Assembly (NCBI GenBank): GCA_007844125.1
Contig: CM017563.1
Location: forward strand, 27,022,999-27,086,998
Length of the DNA: 64,000 bases
Origin: Sinonovacula constricta
Taxonomy: Eukaryota > Mollusca > Bivalvia > Cardiida > Solecurtidae
Direction of reading: 5' to 3'
Part shown: in pieces, positions 1-11,830 of the stretch
How the letters are laid out: every line of letters starts with the position of its first letter
Numbering within the stretch: the first letter of the stretch is position 1
Translations under genes and position numbers: made by a program
Notes under the pieces: generated by a model
What the model was told of the DNA's origin: nothing
Seen by the model: the letters and a program-made list of their open reading frames with translations, nothing else
Databases searched by the model: none

Positions 1-239
1 GGACCTGTCGTTCCCAAGACCGCAGTTTAAGAGGTAAGATCAACCAACATGTCTACAACAGCTTACAAACTCTTGACTGTGGGGGCACATAGTTCCTTTT
101 TGACACAGAAGCTTGCCGACTAGTTAAAGCTAAAACCGCAAACGTGTGAGACATCTAGATTCTGCAACCGTGTAGTGTACCTACGACAATGGAGCAATAC
201 CCATTGTGCCGAGATTTCTGTACCATTGAACACGTAGCA

Positions 240-1330
240 AGACGAGGTCAAGAAGTACATCTACATATCGCCGTGCCTCAATGATCTCACTGGTATTTTA
301 CTAAAGTTTCGTCAACACCAGTATGCTGTGTGTACAGAGGGCGTTTTTGAACGACCGTGACGTCACAAGATTTAATTGGATTCACTGGTGTAGGAAGTCT
401 TACGAGACAAAAGTGGACACCTACACTAAGAAGTATAGTGTAGCTGTCAGTGAGGAACGTGCAGAGTCGTGTCAGTCTGCACTGACAGAAGAACAATCTA
501 AAAGTGAGGATGGGAGCGGCATAGACATTATAACTGATGCAAGACACTCTACAAGGAGGAATTCGAAATATACAGATGTAGTGTGCATTGGATATATCAC
601 CCATAAGGTCATAGAACACCAAGAGGTTAGCCGCAGTGATGACTAGTGCCCACAAAGACATAAACTGTTAGGAACGAAAAGAAGAATATACTCTTCTCTT
701 CAACAACAGAATATCAGTGTGAAGAAACATGGCCATGACTGGAATGCCAGCATCAACAAACATGTGCGGGAACAACAACCAATGACTGTCAACTAGAATG
801 ACACCTGGCATGTTTCTGTTTCGATATGAAGATTTAATAAGGGGCTAAATGTAAAGAAGGGAAAAGCTGGTCTGCCCAGCTAGTGGATGAAGTCAAACCA
901 ATAAAGACACACTTTCTTTATGCAATGAAAAACTGTGGTGGAGATATTCAAAAGTTGAAGACACGTATAGAAAATGTACCGCGCCACTATCAGAATGACC
1001 ACCAAAAGTGCCTAAGCGAGATTCGCTTTAAGAAAGATGAAAACTACATTCCAAGCAGCCAAATTCTGACAGATTCGGTCACAGTAAACCTCCTAACGAG
1101 CGCATTACGTGGAACAGACGTGTATAAACAACCGGAAAATGATGTGCATTGTATGGACACATTCTTTGTCGAGTCCTTCAACAACGTATGAAATATGTTC
1201 CAGGACAAGCGAATCGGGTTAATGGGATACGCCAATTATAGACTGCGAAGTGACTTAGCAATTTGCCACTGGAATGAGAATGTTGGAAGGAAACGAACTT
1301 CTCATCACTATCAAGACAACGTTTAGGCCA
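240..1330 (+). pseudogene. Kolobok-like DNA transposase, broken
   Basis: Protein fragments in several frames resemble Kolobok-type (THAP-associated) DDE transposases common in molluscs and cnidarians. The order is collinear with that family. A segment with TDARHS (Asp codon at 536-538) is followed by KYTDVV and ITHKVIEH, which fits the first catalytic Asp region. NDTWH lies at 797-811. Then comes a 100-residue stretch (883-1191) with KPIKTHFLYAMKNCGGD, PRHYQNDH and FVESFNNV, and CHWNENV at about 1264. In-frame stops interrupt it (for example after SRSDD at about 645 and after FNNV at 1189) and the frame changes several times. The N-terminal part is outside or too decayed to see. No terminal inverted repeats were identified. 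The family call rests on remembered motif order; a protein-profile search would decide it. Confidence 0.6.
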
Positions 1331-1780
1331 AGTAGATGACGTCCGTGTTTGAGCAGCACATCTTGAGGCCATTTTGATATAAGATTTATTTAAAAAAAGA
1401 TACGGATGTATGAATAATATGAAAATAACCAAAAAAGAAGAAAAAGAATGCCTGAATGCAGTTTATTAGATAAGAGAACGTTTCTAACAAAAACAATTTA
1501 AAAAGTAATTCATTGTCAGAATAATGCCCTTCAGACTCATTTTAAGTCATTTTGAATACTAAAACTTGTATATCTTTCACATATTTTCAAAATCAAATAC
1601 TTAACTATGAAATAAATACATAATCATGCAGTTACACAATTGACACCTAGTAATTAATGCAATAAAGAATATGCAAGGGATCATACAGTAAACAACCCAC
1701 ATTATCACTAACATTAATGTTTATGGCTTTGTATTAATCTAGCCTACTGTCTCACTTCTATACTAGCAGTTAATTTAGTT

Positions 1781-2162
1781 TTGCATCAACCAATCAGAGA
1801 TTTTATTGGAACAGATCAGTACTATAAAGTCCTGTTTAATAACCCTTGTAATCTCCCTTTGAAAAGTTATCGTTCGTTTTGCGTACAACTTCCGGTGAGC
1901 AAAAAATCAAACAAGAAGGCGTCTGAAATCAATGAAATCGGTGATCTGTGCAAATTTTCAAAATTATCAGTGCGTGAACTGAAAGACTTTCTTGGAGAAA
2001 GAGGGGCGCATGTATCAGGGAATCGTCCGGAACTTATAATACGCGATAGAAAAGCTTGGTACACGGACATTAAGTGACATTAAATTTGACGACGAAGAAG
2101 ACCGCATCAAACGCGAAGGAGAGTTGTTTGTAACGCCATTCGGGGAGAATCTTACAAAAACC
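1781..2162 (+). pseudogene. SAP-domain exon, probably frameshifted
   Basis: The frame 1781-2077 contains a SAP motif: LSVRELKDFLGERG followed by VSGNRPELI. SAP domains bind AT-rich DNA and occur at the N-terminus of several chromatin and recombination proteins, including mollusc proteins of the YqaJ/SWIM type. Just before the first frame stops, a second frame opens and runs to 2162 with DIKFDDEEDRIKREG and FVTPFGENL. This is the kind of acidic sequence expected after SAP in that family, so a frameshift around 2050-2060 is likely. There is no convincing start Met in frame. A CCAAT (about 1790) and a TATAAA-like string (about 1822) lie upstream, but no promoter is proven. It may be one exon of a gene or a pseudogene fragment. 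Confidence 0.5.
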
Positions 2163-2169
2163 TAGCTAT

Positions 2170-4060
2170 ATCTATATTCAGTTTACATTTTCCAAATACC
2201 GAAATGCAACCGCTTTGCTACCTTACATATAGAGCATTGTGTCAACTAAAGGAAAATTGTCGGAGACCATTTTTTAGTGGACATGACCTCAGTAGAAATG
2301 CATTTTTTAAATAAAAGATGTTTAACCTGATCTAATGGGGAACATTCTAAACTTAAGTGATTTTTTTCAGTTAGAGATATGATTTTGTTGGAAAAGTGTG
2401 GACATATCTTAAGCTAGACACACTGAAAACAGACTTAATTTTTCAGATGTCAATATTTTGTTTGAAAATCCATCTATATGATGTCATTCTGTTTCAGAAT
2501 ACTGTCATGTACATGCATTTTAATTGAAAATTTAGAAATACATAATAATTATAAAAAATAGTATTGCATTATATGTAACTACATGTATTAAAATTTCTCT
2601 CAATACAGTCTCCCTGTGTAGACAAAAATTTAGTCATTACAAATTTTCAGCAGATGAAATCCTAGTGGTGAATTGCATTTCTTCTTTTGTTAAGGAAATT
2701 CAATATAAATGTCCTATTCGATACCTTGTTTTATGTTTATATAAACATTGTTTTCTCCTCTTTCTAATTGACATAATATGACAAATATACAAATGCAGAT
2801 ATAACATGGCAATACATAGTTGTCACAATCTTGTTTTGTGAATTTCATCTCTGATGGTTATCACATAATATACGAATTGACATAAAAATTGGGAAGCATG
2901 GTCTTGTATATGTCAGGTGCGGGAATAGCCGTACCACTACATTCTCGTATCAAGAATAGTCGTACCGAATTGGGAATAGTTGTACCATATATGAATTATA
3001 TATTCCCATATTAGTGACATAATTGCTGCCAGGCATTGTATCTATCGCACTGGATAGCTTGCATTCTTGCTGTAACAAAACGGTTGCAATTTACGCATTG
3101 GAAAGCCATTACAGTTTGGCTTGTTTGTAGAGACTGAATTTTTATCAGAATCGGATTCTATATATATCTTATTTGACAAACTGTTGACCATAGACACAAC
3201 TGCGAAGTGTTCGTTACTTACAAGTTCCCTCGTATCTATGACTGACTAAAATTAATCGTAATTAACTTTGTTCTTTAATTTTCGTCCAATCAGCGGTCAT
3301 CTTAAACTGACAATTCTTTCATTAATTAACATGTAATAAGCGGCCACTCAACAAGACCTGAATGTCAATGTGTGACCGTCAGTTGTTTTTATTGCGGTCA
3401 TGCACTAGAGGTGTGACTGTTAATGACCTTAGTGCAAATTCGCTGCTGTTAACGTCACGTGATGGTCTTTGTTTCGATTTGCTCGCGTAACCTATTAATC
3501 GCAGCCATTGTTTTATACTTGAATAATAGTAAATACATCGATTATTCTTTTATCTTTCGACATTGTCATAGATTATACATTTTCCATAAACAATTAAATC
3601 TTTGAGACGCTTTGGAGTTTTGATTATGCCGTGAGTGATGCACACACAATTCCCCTCCCACTTTTGAAACTGTGTTGTCTACGACGAATCTGCACGGTAT
3701 AGGAAACTCCTTGGTGTATTTTCCCTCTAGCAAATGCTCTGAACAAAGTCGACCATTCTTCAGATTGCAAGTGGAAATTTGGCTCATTGTTTTAAGTCAA
3801 CTTATCTACAGCTTATCGTCAGTTGGAAATCTGTGAAAGGTGACGTCCTTCTGTTAACTCTCCCCTGTAATTGCTACACACACAACAATAATGTCTCTTT
3901 TTTCAGTCGAGTTTAACACCTATTCTGCCTATCGTTGACATTTTTGATTTGCTCTCCACCGGAAATGAAATGCGAACCTCCACGCTAAAGAGAAAGTTAT
4001 TAAACAGGACTATGGGCTAAAGACTCCCTGCAGTGATGACCAGCAATTAGCATGTCTGGT
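2170..4060. other. AT-rich spacer
   Basis: No coding exon, RNA gene or clear mobile-element protein was recognised. A short block at about 2920-2990 repeats a GGGAATAG-CGTACC phrase three times, so it may be a dispersed-repeat fragment. Confidence 0.4.
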
Positions 4061-4070
4061 CACAGCAGGT

Positions 4071-4320
4071 GGGGGCCTGGCTCAGTGGGATACCACATGC
4101 CTTTCGAGATGCCTTTAAACGACCGCCCACTGACGTATATGGGTTCGAGCCCTGATGATCTAGACCAATTAACATCAGCACATATACTCTACGGTCACAG
4201 ACTTACAGGGATGCCATAAACCGACGATCCAGCCCATGTGATATAGCGATCCAGCACCGTGACGAGTGACCACTCTAGCATGAAAAACGCGCTGTATCCC
4301 AGATACAGCTGATCGAACAC
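4071..4320 (+). mobile_element. tRNA-derived SINE head
   Basis: The stretch begins with a tRNA-like RNA polymerase III promoter: A box TGGCTCAGTGG (4078-4088) and B box GGGTTCGAGCC (4141-4151), about 60 bp apart. The sequence between does not fold obviously as a functional tRNA, and a unique-looking body of about 150 bp follows. That is the structure of a tRNA-derived SINE. The 3' end and target-site duplication were not found, so the right border is approximate. Confidence 0.5.
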
Positions 4321-4559
4321 TTCCGGGAGCGTTGGAGATCGGAGTACCTGACGTCGTTGAGGGAACACTATCGGACTTCTGGAAACAACAACCAAACCAT
4401 AACCGCGGGAGACGTTGTCTAAATCCAAATGCGACACCTCGTGCCCGCTGGAGGTTAGCCGTGATTCAACGCATTATCCGAGGAAAGGACGAGCTTACAC
4501 GAGCAGAAGATATTCGCACCAGCTCTGGTGTGACGACCCACTTTACCCATTTAAAGTAA

Positions 4560-7500
4560 TTATTGACTCAAAATAAAACTGTGTGAATATATTCAAATGG
4601 TTAGTAATATTCAATGACCAGTAGTGCTTTTGCACTTTCGCGAATGTGACAATATTTAATTACAATCAATTTCAATATTCAAAGTGTTATCTATAAAGAC
4701 ATTATTTCATTATTAATGGAATGTGACTTAAGTATATTTCAGATTAATAGACACTTTGATTCATATTCGGCTCGGAGTATATCCAGAATTATAACAGACA
4801 ACGTTAGTTTAAATTGAAAAACGCTGCGCGCGATAGGTGACGTTACGATGTCACGTCATTGTCTTTCGTTTTTATAACGTTATGTTTTCAATTAAAGGTC
4901 GAACCATACAGAAGTATCTTTTTCTCCATAACCACTTTATGACCACAGATACCTGTTGCAATTTTCTTTACAGAAAGGGTTAGGATTCGTCCAATATTCT
5001 CAGTACTTTACTTAACATTAAGAAAAACCGTTAAGACGAATAGTTAAATCTTTGTTTTCCTTTAATGCCTCAACATGTTCTATTTATTTATTTGGGTTTT
5101 ACGGCACACCGACACTTAACAGGTCCATACGGCGCCGAATACAAAGTTAAATGTGAACAGAGCGTAATCAGATTAAAACCAAACTACGCATGTAAAAAAG
5201 AAAAATATAAAAAACTATCAAGTGCAAAAATAAATTATAATTGAAAACAGGTCAACACATAAAACGGTTTTAAAAATGTATGATCAACATGTTCTACTTG
5301 GTATCATTATATTGCATTTATGAAGCAAACGGCAGGGATGAAATTCAATATTTATTCCGTTTTGTGTCCCCAAAATGATAATATTTTAGGCTAACTTGAG
5401 GTTCATGTAACGTAACAAAAGCGTATATAATCAAATAACGTGACATAGTCATAACGGTTTGCAAGGACACTGATAAAATATGACTTTTTAGTTATTTAGT
5501 TATTTAAGTGAATGATCCTTTCACACAGATGTGCTAGAACAGAACTGTCCACTACAATGATCAATTACTGCTTTGTTATTTGGTATATTTTTGGGTTTTA
5601 AACCGTTGAGTGACCAAAGTGGTTTATAACATATGCTCTCAAATAAAGAATATTTGTGTAATTTGAAATGTATGCTCAAATTTCTTTTAAATAAGCTTCA
5701 TCCATCGTCTGTGTTGCCTTTGATGACAAGCAAAATAAAACAACAAAATAAGGTAAGAAAACGAGGTCTTATGTGAACGTTTAATAGAATAATTCATATT
5801 AGATCATAAAAATAATGCTCATTTTCAATGTGTACATTATTAATATACCAAATAAACTCAATAATTTATAAAACAACTTAAACTAAAAGTGCTTAAACTA
5901 CAAGCCACAAACCATTTCCCAAGCTACCAGATACCTTGATCTTGTTATTCAACGTGTTAATGTGTTGCCAACAACAACTGTCATAGTGTACGACTACAAG
6001 CTGAATGTGCCACTTGAGTACCGTTGGAATGGTATAGTTAGAAAATGTTTCAATGCACTTTTACCTGACATCTAGCTGGAATGTATTTAAAGGCATAAAG
6101 TGTGCAAGTGGTGAAAGTATACGCATTAAAACCTACACGGAATCACACATTTTCTTCAACTACACTTCGTCTGCTTATTGCTCGTTAAAAAGAGCTTCCC
6201 TATAAATGGATAATAATCATCTAACCATATGGAACTATGTCGTGGCTAATATTTTTAACATACCGGTAAATGTATGGTATATGTTGTTACCTTTGAACAA
6301 CATCTATTAGTTTGAAACCAAGTAAGGGTGGCGGACTATATCTGCTGTACATGTTTTATGGCTCATACAAACTACATGTGTTCGTTAGGAAATCATTGAT
6401 TGGGAAATATCAACAAAGAAGTCCAAGGCTATACCGTCGATTATTTTTTACAATTTATAAAATATAACTGACAATAGATCTTTCCTGTAACATCTAACAC
6501 ACGGTTTTGGCAATTACAAGTCAAGAACATTAAAACACATGTAAACAATACAAACACGGTAACATACCCACATAACATTGTAAGACAAGAGGTTGGACTA
6601 TGTAGATACATTGAGAAAACATCGATTTAACTATCCAAGTTTGTATGCTTGTATAAAATGTATAAAGAATAATAAACTACACTATTAGCACGTCAATAAA
6701 TTCATTTTAATATACTACTGGTGTGTTTAAGAAAACTGAAGACCGGTTGATAAGCAAACATAAAAAGTCTCTTATTAAATCAGGTGTGCAACACTGCCAA
6801 GCATTTTACAGCTATTCTGTCACTGACAGCGATATGCAAAGACATTTTTTAAAACACTGGCATAATATGAACAAAACGAATGTATAAACTTTCAGATCAG
6901 TATAAATTGTACAGAAGCTTTGAAGCACCAAACACAGAGAGAAAGCGTCTTATGTCTACACAAAAGTTCACCATCCTAAATCTGCTGTTACAAATAATAC
7001 ACCTAGATATCTTGAAACGTTAACATATTTTTGAACCATTCTTCTTGCATCATGTCTACCAACGGTTTTATGGTCATACATCTTGTTTTACGAAGACATC
7101 GCACCAACACTTTCTGGTTTTACGTTCAGTTATTATATGTGGAAAAAGGTCCCGGCTAAAGATTGTCCTAATATTTTTACCTGCAAGTACAATACACATG
7201 CATATTAAAACGTCTGTATTGAAAGATTCAGCAGCGATATCATGATCTGGGTCTAAACTGTGTTTATATAAATATATACTTTGTTTAGGATTTAAACTAT
7301 TGAAATTGCATTTCACACTCACACACACATGCGCACGCACGAAAGCACGCACACATGAAACAACATACACTCTAGGATAAAGACTGACCTCCGCTATCAG
7401 CTTCTGAGCTGGACTTTTTGGGTGTTACAACCAAACTGTCTTTTGGGTTTTACAACCAAACTGTCTAACAGAGAGATACTTTCGTACATGTACACAAAAC
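4560..7500. other. AT-rich intergenic DNA with repeat fragment
   Basis: No exon was recognised. Around 5085-5290 the text TTTATTTGGGTTTTACGGC with a following GGCGCCG resembles a dispersed repeat I associate with molluscs, but this is weak. Short CA/CG-rich text lies at 7314-7350, and a 24-bp phrase with one mismatch (TTTGGG..TTACAACCAAACTGTC) is directly repeated at about 7418-7465. Confidence 0.35.
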
Positions 7501-7519
7501 CAATTGACCAGCACTAGTA

Positions 7520-8312
7520 CATGCACAGCAAATCGTCGCATTCAAAGTCTATTAAAACGGCTATACCGTACAATCTCCAGGTGCGAGTGAAGAGAATATG
7601 TTCGCAAGAAGCTAGGTCAGACCACCGATCGTGCTTCAAGGAAAAGCTTCAATTACGAAGATATGACAGAACGTTTGTTGCATCATGCAGAGAAGAAGAA
7701 ACACGCATAGTGCAATTGGTATTGACCTTTTCCCACGCTCTGCTAAATGTTCGCCGGATTATCCGAAAACATATGGACACCCTAAACTCATATACAAATT
7801 GACGAAAATATTTACGGAGCCGCCTACAGTAGTAGCATACAGACGAGATAGCAGTCTTCAAGACATTCTCGTTACAAATAGCACAATAGGCAATACGTTA
7901 AAATGCAGAATTGTTGCAGATCATGCAGTGCAAAAAGGTGCTTGATTTCCCATATGCCATGGACGCAGACAGTTTTCTGACCCTAGTGGAAGGACATACA
8001 ACGTAAGGGAAGATATCAACTGCAAGTCAAAAAATGTGGTTTGGATTGGTGCGATCCACTGTTTACGCTGAAAGATTTTCATATACGTTGGCGAGACAGG
8101 GGGACACACCCTACCAGAGACAACCAGCTTTCACATATTTCGAGGATCCGAACAAGATACCAGGACCCAGTGGCTGAATACTTTAATTTGGATAATCATG
8201 ACGTCACTAACTTTCGAATAATGGGACTGGAGAAATTACACGGATCGGATAAATACAGAAAAGCGATGGAACAGCTGTTGAAAACCATTTATATATCACA
8301 TACCCTTTAAAT
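7520..8312 (+). pseudogene. Penelope-like element remnant with GIY-YIG-type motif
   Basis: The fragments read in order like the C-terminal third of Penelope-like retroelement ORFs. The first frame (7521-7802) has HSKSIKTAIPYNLQVRVKRI, FVASCREEE and ALLNVRRIIRKHMDTL. The middle is frameshifted and includes NCKSKNVVW. YVGETG follows at 8084-8101, which is the GIY-YIG-type endonuclease signature in this context. The last frame (to 8310) has PVAEYFNLDNHDVTNFRIMG. Stops and frame changes show that it is not functional. Penelope-like elements prime reverse transcription with this endonuclease, but the reverse transcriptase part is not seen upstream, so the copy is 5'-truncated. Confidence 0.6.
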
Positions 8313-8319
8313 TTAAAGC

Positions 8320-9880
8320 GTTTTGGTAGATCGCGTGCTAATATTAAGTTATATTGATTCGAGTGTGTTTTCACGTGAGCACCGAAAACGTAATACTGAA
8401 GATCGTGTTCTTTTTATACAAATAAAGACTTATGTTTCGATCAATATATAGCTTTGCGGACCTGGCTTATGTGATAATTTCATCACTAAACAAGTCTTTA
8501 AAACTTTATATCGACCTCAACACAAGCCAATATTTTATATATATGTATATGTTAATAGTCAAACGTGGTGTAATCCTCAAAAACATGTTCAAAAACACCA
8601 ACATTTTAAAAGGGGCTGCGATTAATACAATGTACGCAATAGAAAAAGCGAACGACTGCTGTTAAAAGATTTTTTAGAAAAAGATAGGACTGCTGGGTAG
8701 AAAAGAAAATACTTTTAAATGGTACACTACTATCGACTTGTACATAGGTATTTGACAGGCCGCTTAGCCAATCAGATGACGAGACTGGCGATGACCATCC
8801 CTTGCTTAGACAGTTGCCAACAACCACGAATCGCTTATTAGCTCATTAACAACGTCAACAAATGATAGCACTTAAAGCAATCGTCCAATTTTTGTTATAA
8901 AAAGCACGAATTGTAATATCATATAATTGGATTTTTTTCCTCCAAATATCTTCTATAATAAAATGCAAAAATAATGTTAATTTGTTCTGTATATTTGTCC
9001 ATCTACTTTGACGTTTCATCACCTTAAAACTATTCGCAAAATAAAAAATCTCCCCGTGCATGTAATCTATGTTGTCATTTGATTCATCCTATCGGGATTA
9101 TTACGTGTATTTTCCTTTTACATACTTCGGTATTTCATTTCTATCTAGACACTGACAGGACGCTACGACCATTTAGACTTCTTCTCTAATCATGTTGTCT
9201 GCTGTTTAAATATTTAATTTCTTTTACAATCAATAATTTATGTGTTGTACTTCTAAAAAAATAATTATATCTTCTACCAAATACAAGGTGGACATTTATA
9301 AAATTATGTCACTACTTTCTGATTGATTATGACATATTTTAGATCTAAGAATACGTCATCACTTGGGAAGTTTTATTGAAAAGGCTCGTTTCTTTTCACT
9401 GCTAGCATTTGAGAAAGCCCTCAGGATGGGCTTTTATGCAACCAATTTTCTTATTTTCTTTGTGAGATGTATGCCGTAAATACCGCAAAACGCCCAGTAA
9501 GATACTTCATCACTAATTTTGTAAGTAAATCGTATAGAACACCTATTCTAGCAACAGTATGACACGAAGGTGGATAAAGATGACACTAAAGAAGAATATC
9601 GCAATAACATTTAATGTTTTGAATGAGAGTCTTCAATGTAAGATTATATTGCCATAAAAATAAAGAGTTAAAGCAACACAAAAAATATAGTTGACCAAAC
9701 TTGAAGTAAACAATTAGTCATACTTTTGTAGACAAAACATCAAGTTCTTGTATTTCCTATCTCTTAATATCACATAGACAATTACTGGTATATCGGTTGA
9801 TATTCTTCTATATATTGATATCATCTACATGTGCTTCTGCCTAACGGAAAGGTATTTTACTATGTTGTTGTTCATTTGAT
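8320..9880. other. AT-rich spacer
   Basis: No exon, RNA gene or repeat family was recognised. The short open frames here lack any recognisable domain. Confidence 0.35.
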
Positions 9881-9883
9881 GGA

Positions 9884-9885
<2 letters not shown>

Positions 9886-9961
<76 letters not shown>

Positions 9962-9980
9962 GCGCGCGCGCACGCATGCG
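9886..9980. repeat. (CA)n microsatellite running into (CG)n
   Basis: An unbroken alternating CA tract of more than 70 bp is followed directly by about 12 bp of alternating CG, then mixed GCAC/GCGC text to about 9990. Periodic His-Thr or Cys-Val frames across it are artefacts of the repeat. Confidence 0.97.
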
Positions 9981-10351
9981 CGCACGTACACCACACACAC
10001 CCCTATGATAATCATTTGAAGGTATTACGAAATAGATAACAAAATACAACTTAAAACACTCAAACAACCACAAGATTCAAAGTATTCAAAAAGAATTATG
10101 ACGGCATGAGTTTAAGTTAAAACAATCATCAAACAAGGCTTTCTTCATAAGCAATGTTATACGGCGGAGTTATCTTTTGGACTGGTTTTTGTTGCTGTCG
10201 AGGGTTTGTTGGCTTCTCATTGTTTCCTGACATCGCAATTGATTCTCGTTCACCGCTCGGCGACACCGTGCGACGCTTGTGTTTATACCGAGGACGGTGC
10301 TTTCGGTGTTTATGCACGTGGGTGTGGTCATGGATACACTCCCCACCCACT

Positions 10352-10754
10352 TTACCCTGGCGAGTGAATTGTTACTTTATGCGTGATTGTGTGGTTAGCT
10401 GCGGTCGGTGAGTTATTAGCACTTCCGCTGTTCCGTTCACCACCCTCGTCACTTGTATTCACACGACAGTCTGTATAGAGAGGCGAGGGCGGATCTACCC
10501 GGATAATCCTGGGTGTTGATGACCTTGACCCTACTGACCAGTTATCCGAAAGATGCGGGGGGTCAGGGGTCACATAACGTTGGTCTGACTCTCCGCTTCT
10601 TTGTGAAGCATAACTAGTTTTACTGGAATGGCTACAGCGGCTGGTGCCTGACCCCCCACGTGTGTGAGGTTGACGTCGACCTTTTACCTTCCTCGGATCG
10701 CCGTTGGACGAAATCTTGCGACCAGGACCAAGCTTGAACTCGTCTAAAGAAAGG
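10352..10754 (-). CDS. Ser/Pro-rich terminal exon of unknown gene
   Basis: The minus strand shows a good 3' splice site (pyrimidine-rich, ending GGTTTTCAG at 10755-10763) followed by about 134 codons to TAA at 10352-10354. The polypeptide is hydrophilic and rich in Ser, Pro, Arg and Gly: LDEFKLGPGRK at the start, TPDPPHLSDNWSVGSRSSTP in the middle, and HKVTIHSPG at the end. It has no membrane segment or known domain. This is the composition of a disordered C-terminal tail, for example of a receptor or ion channel. Immediately downstream (10350-10129) a different frame stays open and is also hydrophilic (HKHRKHRPRYKHKRR, then NPRQQQKPVQKITPPY), so the tail may continue through a frameshift or alternative splice. 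It could be the tail of the guanylyl cyclase, but nothing shows that. No family was recognised. Confidence 0.45.
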
Positions 10755-10859
10755 CTGAAAACCATTACAATAAAGGCGATAAAATGCTTCAAAGTTGTTT
10801 TATATGCATTGCTATGTTTTTTAACCAGCTCTTTAACTAATTTTTTGTCATTTTTCAAA

Positions 10860-11660
10860 AGATTGTATATGACTAAAAAGTAAACAATAACCGTATATAT
10901 GGAACAGGAGTAAAACTAATGTAATTCTGCATTTTATAAAGGTTGGTACAATATATATTTGACATTAAACATTAAATTCTAAGTCGGTTACTGTTTTTTT
11001 ATGAAACGTAGTCTCAGAAATTGTGTCAGTTTTGTGTTCAGTGCGCTACCACTGAACATATAGTCATAACTACCAAATCCATGCCGCACGCGTGTTTTAA
11101 CCGGACCGAACATAATTCAGCTCAGAATCTATACGCAAAATATAGTTCTACATATAACGTCAAACTTTGACGTCTTTCAAGGATATCAGGTGGTCAGGTA
11201 TAAATGAATATCTTTGCGAAAAGATGAAGCGTGTTAAAGTCAATATTCTGCATTTCAAAAAGCTAGATGTGTTCATCAGACTTTATTTGCCTAAGCCTGT
11301 ATTGTTAATTAAATGCATTTTGCGTGTGTGAGCCTGTGTTCGTGAATGCAAATGTTGCAATATCTGTTTTGTTATCTTGTCATTTAAATCTTGTGTTATG
11401 GCGATCATAAACGCAAAAATTATTATCACAAGTAAAATATGTCTTGTGACTTGTGTTAGTCAATTAACGTTTATAGCCAATTATTAGTTATTTTCATTTT
11501 GACAAGTTCGATTTAAACAGATTTTAACATCATCCTGTTTTAATTATTTTCATAATAAACATTAAAATAACATACTTGTAATACCTTAACATAAGCGCGT
11601 TTAAAATAACACTGTAAATGACAGCACACGTCAACATTCCTATGATCAAGCAGTTAACGG
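10860..11660. other. AT-rich spacer
   Basis: Nothing recognisable apart from AT-rich sequence. Confidence 0.35.
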
Positions 11661-11662
11661 TA

Positions 11663-11743
11663 TGACCCGATGCAAATGACGAAAAAGACGAACATGCCGT
11701 TTTTAATGTTAGGAAGGCTTTTTCGTCGTTTGCATCGGGGTCA
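11663..11743. repeat. Inverted repeat, 25-bp arms
   Basis: The left arm 11663-11687 (TGACCCGATGCAAATGACG...) matches the reverse complement of 11718-11743 with one inserted base and one substitution. The arms flank a 30-bp loop. It sits just upstream of the BEL/Pao remnant and could be a small foldback element. Confidence 0.8.
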
Positions 11744-11830
11744 ATCACCACTCACTTACGGACTACATGAACCGTTATCTTTCTGTCAAGCAAAGGACAG
11801 AACAGTAAGTGAGTGCGAGCAAAGACGACC

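Noticed and set aside
4071..4155. Functional tRNA gene
   Set aside because: A and B boxes are present but the acceptor and anticodon stems do not pair convincingly, and a SINE-like body follows.
4195..4559. Two overlapping frames on opposite strands
   Set aside because: No domain, both short; I could not match either to a transposase or host protein with confidence.
9825..10073. Cys-Val and His-Thr periodic frames on both strands
   Set aside because: Translation of (CA)n.
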